Program-made: the position numbers and the translations under genes
The notes under the pieces: generated by a model
The model's input: the letters and a program-made list of their open reading frames with translations, nothing else
The model's database searches: none
Told to the model about the DNA's origin: nothing
Shown here: one piece after another, positions 56,837 through 64,000 of the stretch
Position numbering within the stretch: position 1 is the stretch's first letter
Layout: each line of letters starts with the position of its first letter
NCBI GenBank assembly: GCA_963702835.1
Contig: OY969762.1
Coordinates: 1 to 64,000 of the forward strand
Length of the DNA: 64,000 bases
Source of the DNA: JAFGAV01 sp041479055
GTDB taxonomy: Bacteria > Acidobacteriota > Aminicenantia > Aminicenantales > JAFGAV01
Reading direction: 5' to 3'

Positions 56837-57184
56837 TCAGCAGGTCAGGTGCAGGCAGGCGACCGTTCGCTTTTTCTCCTGAAGTTCATTGAAGAGCCTG
56901 ACCGCTTGGCCAGTCCGGGCGATGCGGACTTCGATTCCTTTGGATTCCAAATAAGCTTTCGTCTGGGCCGGCACTTTCATCAACCCCATGTCGCCCGTAC
57001 CGACCACCACCGCCTCGGGCCCGGCCTCGACCACAGCGGCCAGGTCTTCGGCCTGCAACTGATGGCCTTCCCGGCGCCACCATTTGTCGTCCACTCGGCC
57101 GGGATAAATAATCACGTCCGAAGTGTAGGCCCGGCCATTGATGACGATTTTTCCAAAGGAATATTGGGTGATGGTCATAGCCAC
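56837..57184 (-). CDS. Mth938-like domain protein
   Basis: 115 residues of the Mth938/NDUFAF3 family: ITQYSFGKIVINGRAYTSDV, IIYPGRVDDKWWRREGHQL, AVVVGTGDMGLMKVP and KGIEVRIARTGQAVRLFNEL. Function is unknown, although the eukaryotic homolog helps assemble complex I. GTG 57184 has AGGGG nine bases upstream; ATG 57178 is an alternative losing two residues. It converges on galU. Confidence 0.8.
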   Translation of the reverse strand: MAMTITQYSFGKIVINGRAYTSDVIIYPGRVDDKWWRREGHQLQAEDLAAVVEAGPEAVVVGTGDMGLMKVPAQTKAYLESKGIEVRIARTGQAVRLFNELQEKKRTVACLHLTC

Positions 57185-57214
57185 GGCTCAATTCCCCTAA
57201 GCTGAAGGAAGGAA

Positions 57215-57287
57215 TGGCCAGGGAGGGAATCGAACCCACGACGCAGAGATTTTCAGTCTCTCGCTCTACCGACTGAGCTACCTGGCC
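57215..57287 (-). tRNA. tRNA-Phe (anticodon GAA)
   Basis: 73 nt. Acceptor GGCCAGG/CCTGGCC with discriminator A, D-arm with GTAGCTCAGTCGGTAGAGC, anticodon arm AGAGA-CTGAAAA-TCTCT with GAA at positions 34-36, T-arm GTGGG-TTCGATT-CCCTC with one mismatch-tolerant pair. CCA is not encoded, so it must be added after transcription. Confidence 0.95.
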
Positions 57288-57424
57288 AGTCGAAGCGCGC
57301 TGATGGACTCCCGCTCAGCGATGCGGGAAGTATATTTTTTCCTTTTTGCAAAGTCAAGAATGAAGCGGCCATTCGCCTTGCCGGGAACGGCCCCTCTTTA
57401 GAATCCAGTGCTCAGTTTGAAACC

Positions 57425-57787
57425 TTACTTCTTTTTTCTGATGAAAATGCTGAGGAGGCCGATGGCGGCGATGACGAAGTAGAGGACGGTCTGGGATGTT
57501 CCCGTGTTGAGCTGGAAGCCGGGTATGAGGTTGGTTTTGTGGGTCAGGACCAGCACGCCGGCTGCGGCATTGACCAGCCCGATGATCACGCCAAATAATT
57601 TGGTGAGGCCGGAACTCCCGAAGCTCACCAGGAAAAGCAGGGCGCCGGAGACCATGTTGAAGATGTTGCCTTGAAGGGTCATCGGCTGCTGTGGACTCAG
57701 GACATCTGCTGCTCCCGGAATGAACTTGCCGGCCGCTCCGAACAAGGCCTGGATGATTCCGCCCAGCTTGGAAAGGTCTCTGCTCAT
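57425..57787 (-). CDS. Membrane protein of unknown function
   Basis: 120 residues with three hydrophobic stretches (FNMVSGALLFLVSFGSSGLT; LFGVIIGLVNAAAGVLVLT; TVLYFVIAAIGLLSIFI) and a basic KKK end. No family is recognised. ATG 57787 has GGAGG seven bases upstream. It lies between tRNA-Phe and the XRE-S24 gene, on the same strand. Confidence 0.6.
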   Translation of the reverse strand: MSRDLSKLGGIIQALFGAAGKFIPGAADVLSPQQPMTLQGNIFNMVSGALLFLVSFGSSGLTKLFGVIIGLVNAAAGVLVLTHKTNLIPGFQLNTGTSQTVLYFVIAAIGLLSIFIRKKK

Positions 57788-57848
57788 GATATCTTCCTCC
57801 TTAACAAATTATCTTCTACTATAGGCATATTTGCGCGAATGTCAATAT

Positions 57849-58577
57849 CTAAAAAAGGCGGTTTAGGACCCAGATGACCCGGCCGCGGATTAGGGGAGTG
57901 TCCTCAGTTTCTGTCTTCTTAAAATGGAGGACTATGGGATAATCCTTAAGCTCTTCCGCGCGGCGGCAGGCCGAGTCCTGGTTGTCGCCGTCGATGATCA
58001 AGAAATGGCGGTCGATTTTGGTCAGACGCTTGACGGTCACGGCGTTGGAGGGCTCTCGCAGGAGAAAGGCGTAGATTTGGCCGACCCGCGGCTCGATGTC
58101 CAAACGGTCCACCCAGACAAGAGAGCCTTTGATGATAGCCGGGGCCATGCTGTTGTCGGACATGGGGAAGGCGATGATACGGTCCTTAACGTCGCCTCCG
58201 GCCTGGGGCAGCAGGTTCTTGTGCAGGGGCACATAGTCCAGGGGGATGAGCTCGCTGATCTCGGTGCCGGGACTCAGGATATTTGGATTAGCGAAGACCT
58301 TTACGGCCTGGTAGTCAGCCTGGGGAGAGTTGAAGATGAGCTTGGGAGTTTTGGGGCGGAAGGGGATGAGGGGCTTGGTGTCGAACAGGGCGTAAGGCGG
58401 GACCTCCAGGAACACGGCGATTTTCAGCAGTTTCTCGATGGTAAAATTGGCCTTGCCGTTCTCGATCCGGGCGATGTAGGAGGGTTTGACTCCGGCTGCC
58501 TCCCCCACCTGCTTCTGGGTATAGCCCTTCTGTGTCCGTTTCTTGCGGATGACCCGGCCGATCAGTGTCTTGTCCAT
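57849..58577 (-). CDS. XRE-family regulator with S24 peptidase-like domain
   Basis: 242 residues. Residues 5-60 are a lambda-repressor-like HTH (IGRVIRKKRTQKGYTQKQVG then YIARIENGKANFTIEKLLKI). The C-terminal domain resembles LexA/CI: Ser143 in MSDNSMAPAI and Lys183 in AVTVKRLTKIDR are the catalytic dyad, 40 residues apart. A cleavage Ala-Gly pair at a suitable distance is not seen, so self-cleavage is uncertain. It represses an unknown target; it may be a host regulator since no prophage genes are nearby. ATG 58577 is preferred to 58604 because GGGGAC precedes it. Confidence 0.8.
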   Translation of the reverse strand: MDKTLIGRVIRKKRTQKGYTQKQVGEAAGVKPSYIARIENGKANFTIEKLLKIAVFLEVPPYALFDTKPLIPFRPKTPKLIFNSPQADYQAVKVFANPNILSPGTEISELIPLDYVPLHKNLLPQAGGDVKDRIIAFPMSDNSMAPAIIKGSLVWVDRLDIEPRVGQIYAFLLREPSNAVTVKRLTKIDRHFLIIDGDNQDSACRRAEELKDYPIVLHFKKTETEDTPLIRGRVIWVLNRLF

Positions 58578-58665
58578 TCGTCCCCGGCCGAGATATTCTA
58601 CCATGAGGGAAGATAAAAAAAATAGCTTAAAACATTAGCTTCTTGTTCTTCCCAACATCTTCCCT

Positions 58666-58773
58666 GATGATCAAGAAGCTCAAACATCCTCGGCGCCCCG
58701 AAGAACGGGGTTCCTTGGAAGCCCGCTCAGGAAGGCTAAACCTTCCCTGATGGTCGCTGCGACTGCCCCGGCC
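58666..58773 (+). repeat. Hairpin repeat, family 2, copy B
   Basis: Aligns with 45754-45928, including the end CCTTCCCTGATGGTCGCTGCGACTG. It contains the hairpins CCCCG/CGGGG (about 58697-58710) and CAGGAAGG-CTAAA-CCTTCCCTG (about 58728-58750). The copy in family-2 A has CGAG/CTCG at the outer part of this stem, a pair change that keeps pairing. It lies in the 58578-58819 gap between divergent genes. Confidence 0.6.
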
Positions 58774-58819
58774 ATCTCTCTCTCAGACAAATGAAAAATC
58801 TGGTAAAATATCTAAAAAT

Positions 58820-59815
58820 ATGCGCATTGCGGCTCTGCTGCCCCATGTCGAGATCTTCGGCGGCGTCCGGCGCTATTTGGAGCTGGGAAATGAGCTCGTC
58901 CGGCTGGGGCACAGCTTTGTCCTCTTCCATCCGGAAGGCGGAAAGCCCGGCTGGCTGGCTTTCAGGGGGGAAGCCCGGCCCTGGGCAGCTCTGGACCAGG
59001 AGGCCTTTGATGTCGGCCTCTGCAGCGAGTATTCTATCCTCCCCTTTTTTGACAAGCTGCGGGCCAAGACGAAGTATTTCTATTTTGTCCTGGCCGGCCA
59101 CAAGCAGGAGCGTGAGGCGGCCCGAAAACCTTATTTTTTTCTGGCCAACTCCGAAGGACTTTGCCGTCGCCTCCGCAAAAAATACGGGCTGGACTGCTTC
59201 AAAGCCGCCGGCGGCGTTAACCCGGAAATTTTTTATCCCGCCGTCGATCCTGAAGAAAGGCCGGAGGGTGAGATCCGCATATTGTGCTACGGCCGATTGT
59301 ATAAGAAACGCAAGGGCATCCAGCAGGCGGTGAAGGCGGTGAACGGCCTGGCCTCCCGCTATCCGCGCTTGAAGCTCATCCTGTTTGATACCAGGGTCGG
59401 CCAGGACAGGCGAGACCCCCGCCCGCTTCTGAAGACCCGGCTGGCTCATGAATTCTATTTGGACCTTCCCCAGGACCGTCTGGCCCCGCTTTTTTCCAGG
59501 GCGGATATCTTCATCAGCGCCGAGAGGCGCGCCGGTTGGGCGAACACGGCGGCCGAGGCCATGGCCTGCCGGGTGGCCGTGGTCTGCACTCCCAGCGGCA
59601 CGCGGGATTTCGCCTTCCCCGGACAAACCGCACTGGTCGTCCCCTGGCCGTTGCCCTTCTTACTGAGGAGGGCCATCGAGCGCCTGATCCGGGACCGTGA
59701 GCTTCGTCTCCGGCTGGCCGAGGCCGGGTACCGCCAGATCCAGGAATTCACTTGGTCCGGCCTGGCCAGCCGTCTGGAGCGGCATTTCCTTTCTAACCTC
59801 AATTTGCAGCCTTAA
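58820..59815 (+). CDS. Glycosyltransferase, GT4-like
   Basis: 331 residues with a GT-B fold. N-terminal VEIFGGVRRYLELGNELVRL and C-terminal ILCYGRLYKKRKGIQQAVKA; the nucleotide-sugar motif is AERRAGWANTAAEAMACRVA with the E-x7-E pattern slightly altered, then VVCTPSGTRDFAF. The family adds sugars to lipid or polysaccharide acceptors; donor and acceptor are unknown. It is flanked by the two repeat families and has no coupled genes, so it may be a mobile or late acquisition. Confidence 0.8.
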   Translation: MRIAALLPHVEIFGGVRRYLELGNELVRLGHSFVLFHPEGGKPGWLAFRGEARPWAALDQEAFDVGLCSEYSILPFFDKLRAKTKYFYFVLAGHKQEREAARKPYFFLANSEGLCRRLRKKYGLDCFKAAGGVNPEIFYPAVDPEERPEGEIRILCYGRLYKKRKGIQQAVKAVNGLASRYPRLKLILFDTRVGQDRRDPRPLLKTRLAHEFYLDLPQDRLAPLFSRADIFISAERRAGWANTAAEAMACRVAVVCTPSGTRDFAFPGQTALVVPWPLPFLLRRAIERLIRDRELRLRLAEAGYRQIQEFTWSGLASRLERHFLSNLNLQP

Positions 59816-59946
59816 TCCTCTGGCCCAGACAGTAAGCTTTTCCGATCGTCTGGTAAGCACAGTTAAAAAAGCAGCAGAGGCTTGGGTATTGGCCGGAAAA
59901 GCTTTATGACAAATTGTGTAATTGCCTCTCTATTGGTGAACAGGGG

Positions 59947-60381
59947 CTGGGAGAGGAGCGAGGCGCCATGAGCGGTTCAGCCACAGAATCTCTTTGGAGG
60001 GGGAACCCGCCTTGCGTTTCCCCCTTCCAACGTTCGCTTCGCTCACTGCCTCCCTTTCTCGGGCACGGCTTAGGCCGTGCCCTGCGACCAAGAGGATGTC
60101 TCCCCTTGGAACCCCTGACGATCGGCGGAGAGCCGATCGTCGACGGGTTTCGAAGGCTTCTGACATATTCTTGTCGGCAGGTGAGCATGTTTGAGCTTCC
60201 GCAGGAAGCGAGTTGCGCAACCGCCGAGAAAGCCGGAGACACCTCCCATTTCGAACTGAAATTTATTAATCCCCCAGAGCCCCCTTTGCCAATAAAGGGG
60301 GCGAAAGGAAGGTGTCTCCGGAGAGGTCGGAGAATCCGCGGCGTGAAGAACCGCGGCCAGGCGCCGAAGCCCTCCCCCAGC
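59947..60381 (-). repeat. Hairpin-rich structured repeat, family 1, copy B
   Basis: Inverted copy of 45340-45676. Stems: 60061-60082 (GGGCACGGC/GCCGTGCCC on the plus strand), 60088-60109, 60117-60141 and 60196-60208. Compared with copy A it has different loop sequences and paired substitutions in stems, and carries an extra segment of about 98 bp. When read on the minus strand, the imperfect pair in 60088-60109 becomes a G-U wobble, which suggests the minus strand is the functional RNA here. The gap 59816-60479 has no gene. Confidence 0.75.
60233..60321. repeat. Inverted-repeat insertion inside copy B (MITE-like)
   Basis: A 12-bp perfect terminal inverted repeat, CCGGAGACACCT at 60233-60244 and its complement at 60310-60321 (14 of 15 if extended), encloses a 9-bp hairpin CCCCCTTT-x6-AAAGGGGG at 60280-60301. 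Copy A lacks this segment and continues straight through. Size about 89 bp between the repeat ends. No coding sequence fits inside. Confidence 0.55.
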
Positions 60382-60479
60382 CCCTGAGCCACATTCTTAC
60401 CATTCGCTTCAACACAAGTCCCCCGGCGAAATTGAAATGCCCTATTCGTTGTGTTATCCTGTCAATGGAGGAAGTCCGT

Positions 60480-60701
60480 ATGGACGAAAATGAGCTCAAG
60501 GAGCGCTTGCTCCGCGAGAGCGAGGACTTCAAGCGTATCTTTGAAGAGCATCGGCAGCATGAAGAGCGGCTGAGATTGTTCCAGAAAAAGAGTTTTCTCA
60601 GCGAGCAGGAAAAGCTGGAGGAGGTCGAGCTCAAAAAGCGGAAACTGGCCCTCAAGGACAAGATGTACCAGATGATGGCCGAGTACCAGAAGTCCCGCTG
60701 A
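60480..60701 (+). CDS. YdcH/DUF465-like small protein
   Basis: 73 residues, fully helical coiled-coil: MDENELKERLLRESEDFKRI then FEEHRQHEERLRLFQKKSF, with a central turn and LEEVELKKRKLALKDKMYQM. This fits DUF465 (YdcH) proteins, of unknown role. ATG 60480 has GGAGG 10 bases upstream. An ATG at 60465 in frame is possible but poorly spaced. First gene of a run with the ASADH-like, msbA and yicC genes. Confidence 0.75.
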   Translation: MDENELKERLLRESEDFKRIFEEHRQHEERLRLFQKKSFLSEQEKLEEVELKKRKLALKDKMYQMMAEYQKSR

Positions 60702-60720
60702 CCCCCTTTTTCCCTTCGTC

Positions 60721-61746
60721 ATGAGCGCCAAGACCGGATATAAAATTGCCCTGGTCGGGACCCAGTCCCTCCGCGGCCAGGAGATCCGGCGTATCCTGGC
60801 CGAGAGCGACCTCCTTTTCCGCAGCGTTGAGTTCTATGACCCGGACGTCGCGGAAGAATTCAATCGCCTGTCCCAGTTCCGGGACGAGCCCAAAGTCGTC
60901 CATCATCTCAGCCCGGAGTCCCTGGAAGGCCAGGATCTGGTCTTTTTTGCCGCCGACCTGGAGACCAACCGAACTTACGGCGCGCTGGCCAAGAAACTCG
61001 GCTTTCAGGCCATCGACCTGAATGAGTCTTTCATCGGCCGGAGCGACGTTCCCCTCATCGTAGCCGGCGTCAATGATCATCTCCTGCGGTCCAAGCCTCC
61101 CCTGGTCTCGAACCCTCACCCGGTGACGATCATCCTGGCCCACCTTCTCCATCCCCTCCACCGGCAGCTGGGCCTGTCCAAAGTCATCGGCTTCGTCTTA
61201 CAGCCCGCCTCGGCTTTGGGGCAGTCGGGCATCGAGGAATTGGCCGGCCAAAGCGTCTCTCTGCTGTCCGGCACATCGTTGCCCACCAAGGTCTTCAAAC
61301 AGCAATCGGCCTTCAACCTCCTGTCCCCCACCGGCCCGACGGACCCCTCCGGCTTCTCGGCCGGCGAGCGACAGATCGTATCAGAGATGGCCATCGTCCT
61401 GGAGCAGCCGAGCTTTCCTTTGTCCCTGTCCATCGTTCAGGCCTCTTTGTTCCATACTTATGCCGTGATGTGCTATCTAGAGCTGAATAAAGAGATCGAC
61501 CTGGAGGGGATGAAAACGCTCCTTCACCAAAGCCCCCTGCTCAAGGACAGCGCCGCGGACGAGCCGTGCTCGGTTTCCTGCATATCCGTCACCGGCCGGG
61601 AGGAGATCTTCATCGGCCAAGTCAAGAAGGAGAACCTCTTTCCGGGGAGTTTCTGGATCTGGACGGTGGCCGACAACCTGACCCGCGGCTCCGCCTTGAA
61701 CGGGCTGGAGATGGCTAAGGCCCTGCTGGCTGAGAAGGCCCACTGA
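60721..61746 (+). CDS. Aspartate-semialdehyde dehydrogenase homolog lacking the catalytic Cys
   Basis: 341 residues with an N-terminal Rossmann start (KIALVGTQSLRGQEIRRILA) and C-terminal dimerisation region as in ASADH. The active-site motif NPNC-T is SNPHPVTI (residues 130-137), so Pro134 replaces the nucleophilic Cys. This resembles non-enzymatic Usg-type homologs. It may regulate or bind a partner instead of making aspartate semialdehyde. Start 60721 follows the YdcH-like stop by 19 bases and msbA starts seven bases after the stop. Confidence 0.75.
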   Translation: MSAKTGYKIALVGTQSLRGQEIRRILAESDLLFRSVEFYDPDVAEEFNRLSQFRDEPKVVHHLSPESLEGQDLVFFAADLETNRTYGALAKKLGFQAIDLNESFIGRSDVPLIVAGVNDHLLRSKPPLVSNPHPVTIILAHLLHPLHRQLGLSKVIGFVLQPASALGQSGIEELAGQSVSLLSGTSLPTKVFKQQSAFNLLSPTGPTDPSGFSAGERQIVSEMAIVLEQPSFPLSLSIVQASLFHTYAVMCYLELNKEIDLEGMKTLLHQSPLLKDSAADEPCSVSCISVTGREEIFIGQVKKENLFPGSFWIWTVADNLTRGSALNGLEMAKALLAEKAH

Positions 61747-61752
61747 CCGGCG

Positions 61753-63558
61753 ATGAAACAACTCATCCAGCTCTTCAAGCTCGCTCTGCAGGAGAAGAAA
61801 TGGCTGGGCCTGTCGTTCGTGTGCACTCTATTTGTGGCCGGCTTCACTTTTGTCTTCGCGAACCTGGTCCAGCCAATCTTCGACAAGGTGCTCAACCGCG
61901 CGCCGGTCGTCGGATTGCCGGGCAAGATGCGTTTCATGGATATTGTTTTCCGCATCTTGCACATCCCCCCCGAGCGGATCCTGGCGGCCATTCCCTGGAT
62001 CTTGATGGTGGTCATCTTCGGCAAGGGCCTGTTTGACTTTTTATCGTCATATTTTATGAAGGCCGTCGGCCACCGGGTCGTTAAAAAAATGCGCGACGAC
62101 CTGTTCGGCCATATCCTCTATCAGTCTTCCGACTACTTCGACCACAATCCCACAGGCGACCTGATGTCCCGCCTGACCAATGACGTGGACAAAATCCAGC
62201 AGGCCCTCTCCGGCAGCCTGGGCGATTTCATCCAGGAGCTGTTCACCCTGCTGGCTTTGCTGATCAGTATCTTCGTTATCGACTGGCATCTGGCTCTGGT
62301 GTCCTTCGTGGTCGCCCCCCTGGCGGCCATCCCCCTGGCCCTTTTCAGCCGGGCGCTGAAAAAAAAGGGGCTCCGCAACCAGGTGGAGATGGCCGGCATT
62401 TATAACCTACTCCATGAAACCATCACCGGCCACAAGGTGGTCAAAGCCTTCACCATGGAGAACTACGAACTGAAGAAATTTATCCAGGCGACGTGGAACT
62501 ACTTCCGGACGAGCCTCAAGCTGGCCTGGATCTCCAGCCTCAGCTCGCCCTTCATGGAGTTCCTAGGCGGCGCAGTGGGCGCCTTCGTCCTCTATGTCGG
62601 ATCGCTCCGCATCGGTCAGGGGATCATCAGCGCCGGCGATTTCGGCGCTTTCGTCGCGGCCATGTTCATGATGTACATGCCCATCAAGCGTCTGAGCAAG
62701 GCCAACAATTCCATCCAGCAGGCGGTGGCCTGCCACGAGCGCATCCTGGAGGTGCTGGAAGCGGCGCCGGCGATCCAGGACAGCCCCCAGGCCTATCCGC
62801 TGCCTAAGGTCAAAGGCGCTGTGCGCTTCGAGAAGGTCTCCTTCAGCTACAACCAGACCCGGCCCGCCCTGCGGGATATCGATTTCGAGGTGCCGGCCTG
62901 CACCACGGCCGCCTTTGTCGGGCTGAGCGGTGCCGGCAAAACAACGGTCATTAACTTATTGGCCCGTTTCTACGACCCCGGCGCGGGCCGCATCTCCATC
63001 GACGGTATCGATATCCGCGAGGTCCAGCTCGATTCGTTGCGGGCCCAGCTGGGGCTGGTGACTCAGGACATTATCCTCTTCAACGATACCATCCGCCGCA
63101 ACATCGCCTATGGGCTGGGGGATATTCCCGAAGAACGGATCGTTCGGTCGGCCCAGGCGGCCATGGCCCATGATTTCATCATGGCCCTGCCTTTCGGCTA
63201 CGACACCCTGATCGGCGAGAGGGGCGGGCTGCTGTCGAGCGGCCAGCGCCAGCGAATCGCCATCGCCCGGGCCCTGCTCAAGGATCCGCCCATTCTCATC
63301 CTGGACGAGGCCACTTCGGCCCTGGATTCCGAATCGGAGCGTCTCATCCAGGAGGCCCTGGCCAACATCATGAAGGACCGGACCACCCTGATCATCGCCC
63401 ACCGGCTGTCCACCGTGCGCAGCGCCGACAAGATCTTTGTCATCGATAACGGACGAATCGCTGAATCGGGCACCCACGAGGAACTCTGTCGGGTGGACGG
63501 AATCTACCAACATCTCTACGAGCTGCAGTTCCCCGAGGATGAGGAGAGAGCCCGATGA
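61753..63558 (+). CDS. msbA: Lipid A/lipid exporter, MsbA-like ABC transporter
   Basis: 601 residues: six membrane helices in residues 15-320, then an ATPase domain with Walker A GLSGAGKTTVINLLARFYDP, signature LSSGQRQRIAIARALL (SSGQ), Walker B ILILDEATSALDSESE and IIAHRLSTV. MsbA flips lipid A core or phospholipid from the inner to the outer leaflet of the inner membrane. Consistent with a diderm envelope. The last four bases overlap yicC (ATGATG). Alternative: a general lipid or drug exporter of the same family. Confidence 0.9.
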   Translation: MKQLIQLFKLALQEKKWLGLSFVCTLFVAGFTFVFANLVQPIFDKVLNRAPVVGLPGKMRFMDIVFRILHIPPERILAAIPWILMVVIFGKGLFDFLSSYFMKAVGHRVVKKMRDDLFGHILYQSSDYFDHNPTGDLMSRLTNDVDKIQQALSGSLGDFIQELFTLLALLISIFVIDWHLALVSFVVAPLAAIPLALFSRALKKKGLRNQVEMAGIYNLLHETITGHKVVKAFTMENYELKKFIQATWNYFRTSLKLAWISSLSSPFMEFLGGAVGAFVLYVGSLRIGQGIISAGDFGAFVAAMFMMYMPIKRLSKANNSIQQAVACHERILEVLEAAPAIQDSPQAYPLPKVKGAVRFEKVSFSYNQTRPALRDIDFEVPACTTAAFVGLSGAGKTTVINLLARFYDPGAGRISIDGIDIREVQLDSLRAQLGLVTQDIILFNDTIRRNIAYGLGDIPEERIVRSAQAAMAHDFIMALPFGYDTLIGERGGLLSSGQRQRIAIARALLKDPPILILDEATSALDSESERLIQEALANIMKDRTTLIIAHRLSTVRSADKIFVIDNGRIAESGTHEELCRVDGIYQHLYELQFPEDEERAR

Positions 63559-64000
63559 TGGTGAGCATGACCGGTTTTGCCGAGCGGAGCTTCTCCTCCC
63601 CAACCCTGCGGGCCAAGATCAGCTTGAAGAGCCTCAACCACCGCTACCTGGACTGGTCCTACAGAGGCGCTCCCTTGGGCAAACTGGAAAACCGGCTGAG
63701 GGCGGCCTGTCAGAAAAGCATCCGCCGCGGCCGAGTGGAAGCCAGCCTGGACATTACCTTCCTCGACCCGGCCGGCTGGGAACTGATTATCAACCAGCCG
63801 CTCCTGGCCAAGCTGCTGGACGCGCTGAAAAAAGCGGCCGGGCGGTCCCGGAGCGAAGTCCGCTTCGCGGTGGACAATGTCTTCCGCATTCCCAATGTCG
63901 TCGAGCTCCGGCATAAAGGGCTCCGCCGCAAAGAAGCGGAGATATTGGCCCGGGCCTTTGAGAGCACCCTGGCTGACTTGGTCCGGGCCCGCCGCCGTGA
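63555..64000 (+). CDS. YicC-family protein, N-terminal part
   Basis: The first 148 codons are in the window. MVSMTGFAERSF, AKISLKSLNHRYLDWSYRG and RVEASLDITFLDP match the YicC N-terminal domain. YicC family proteins are recognised as endoribonucleases or RNase regulators. Start uses ATGATG overlapping the msbA stop; both ATGs are in frame. Residues up to the edge read FESTLADLVRARRR, with the C-terminal half missing. Confidence 0.85.
   Translation, partial: MMVSMTGFAERSFSSPTLRAKISLKSLNHRYLDWSYRGAPLGKLENRLRAACQKSIRRGRVEASLDITFLDPAGWELIINQPLLAKLLDALKKAAGRSRSEVRFAVDNVFRIPNVVELRHKGLRRKEAEILARAFESTLADLVRARRR

Noticed and set aside
59904..60392. Open frames on both strands of the second hairpin element
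   Set aside because: Same reason; copy B has an extra segment that changes the frame.

Overview
The window is a GC-rich, gene-dense bacterial chromosome segment with roughly 50 genes, one tRNA and no phage, plasmid or CRISPR signature. The organism is diderm: it encodes BamA, a TamB-like AsmA protein, a SurA-like periplasmic protein, a FadL-type porin, MsbA and several lipoproteins. The gene repertoire and GGCC-rich codon use would fit Candidatus Aminicenantes (OP8) or another Acidobacteriota-like lineage. That placement is inference; no marker gene here settles it.

Layout. 1-3.9 kb: minus-strand small genes (C39-like peptidase with TPRs, DUF5670 peptide, OmpA remnant, nitroreductase, GNAT, exported protein, ABM-fold protein). 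4-11.9 kb: alpha-2-macroglobulin lipoprotein overlapping penicillin-binding protein 1C, the known YfhM/PbpC pair. 11.8-15.8 kb: an accessory island between the convergent 3' ends of PBP1C and dus. It has two different cargoes (erythromycin-esterase-like plus outer-membrane gene; nucleotidyltransferase plus HEPN protein) separated by a 138-bp scar that joins a copy of the dus tail to a copy of the PBP1C tail. 15.8-26.2 kb: dus, MATE, a PPDK-like protein without a PEP-binding barrel, an Old Yellow Enzyme, an ABC-2 exporter with a PLDc_N peptide, and a TPR-GGDEF diguanylate cyclase. 26.4-32.3 kb: lipoprotein, a heavily frameshifted M3 peptidase, HslVU and a fibronectin-III lipoprotein.

32.3-37.4 kb: FAH-family hydrolase, FSA/transaldolase-like enzyme and a three-gene biotin-dependent acyl-CoA carboxylase (carboxyltransferase, frameshifted biotin carboxylase, biotin carrier). 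37.6-45.3 kb: an envelope operon tamB-bamA-surA-like-fabD with overlapping or abutting genes. 45.3-46.0 kb: two families of hairpin-rich repeats, each with a second copy at 58.7 or 60 kb. 46-56.8 kb: pgsA, an ABC transporter pair, mutS, an acidic protein, clpB, a FadL-type porin and galU. 56.8-64 kb: Mth938-like protein, tRNA-Phe, membrane protein, XRE-S24 regulator, glycosyltransferase, YdcH-like protein, an aspartate-semialdehyde-dehydrogenase homolog lacking the active-site Cys, MsbA and the start of a YicC-family gene.

The most interesting non-coding signal is the 45340-45676 / 59947-60381 repeat. Both copies keep the same series of hairpins while the stems change by compensating substitutions. 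This points to a structured RNA that I cannot assign to a known class. The most interesting rearrangement is the dus-PBP1C scar at 14419-14556. Several genes (PBP1C, the erythromycin esterase, the outer-membrane protein, the M3 peptidase and the biotin carboxylase) are interrupted by small indels. From the sequence alone I cannot separate consensus errors from real decay.
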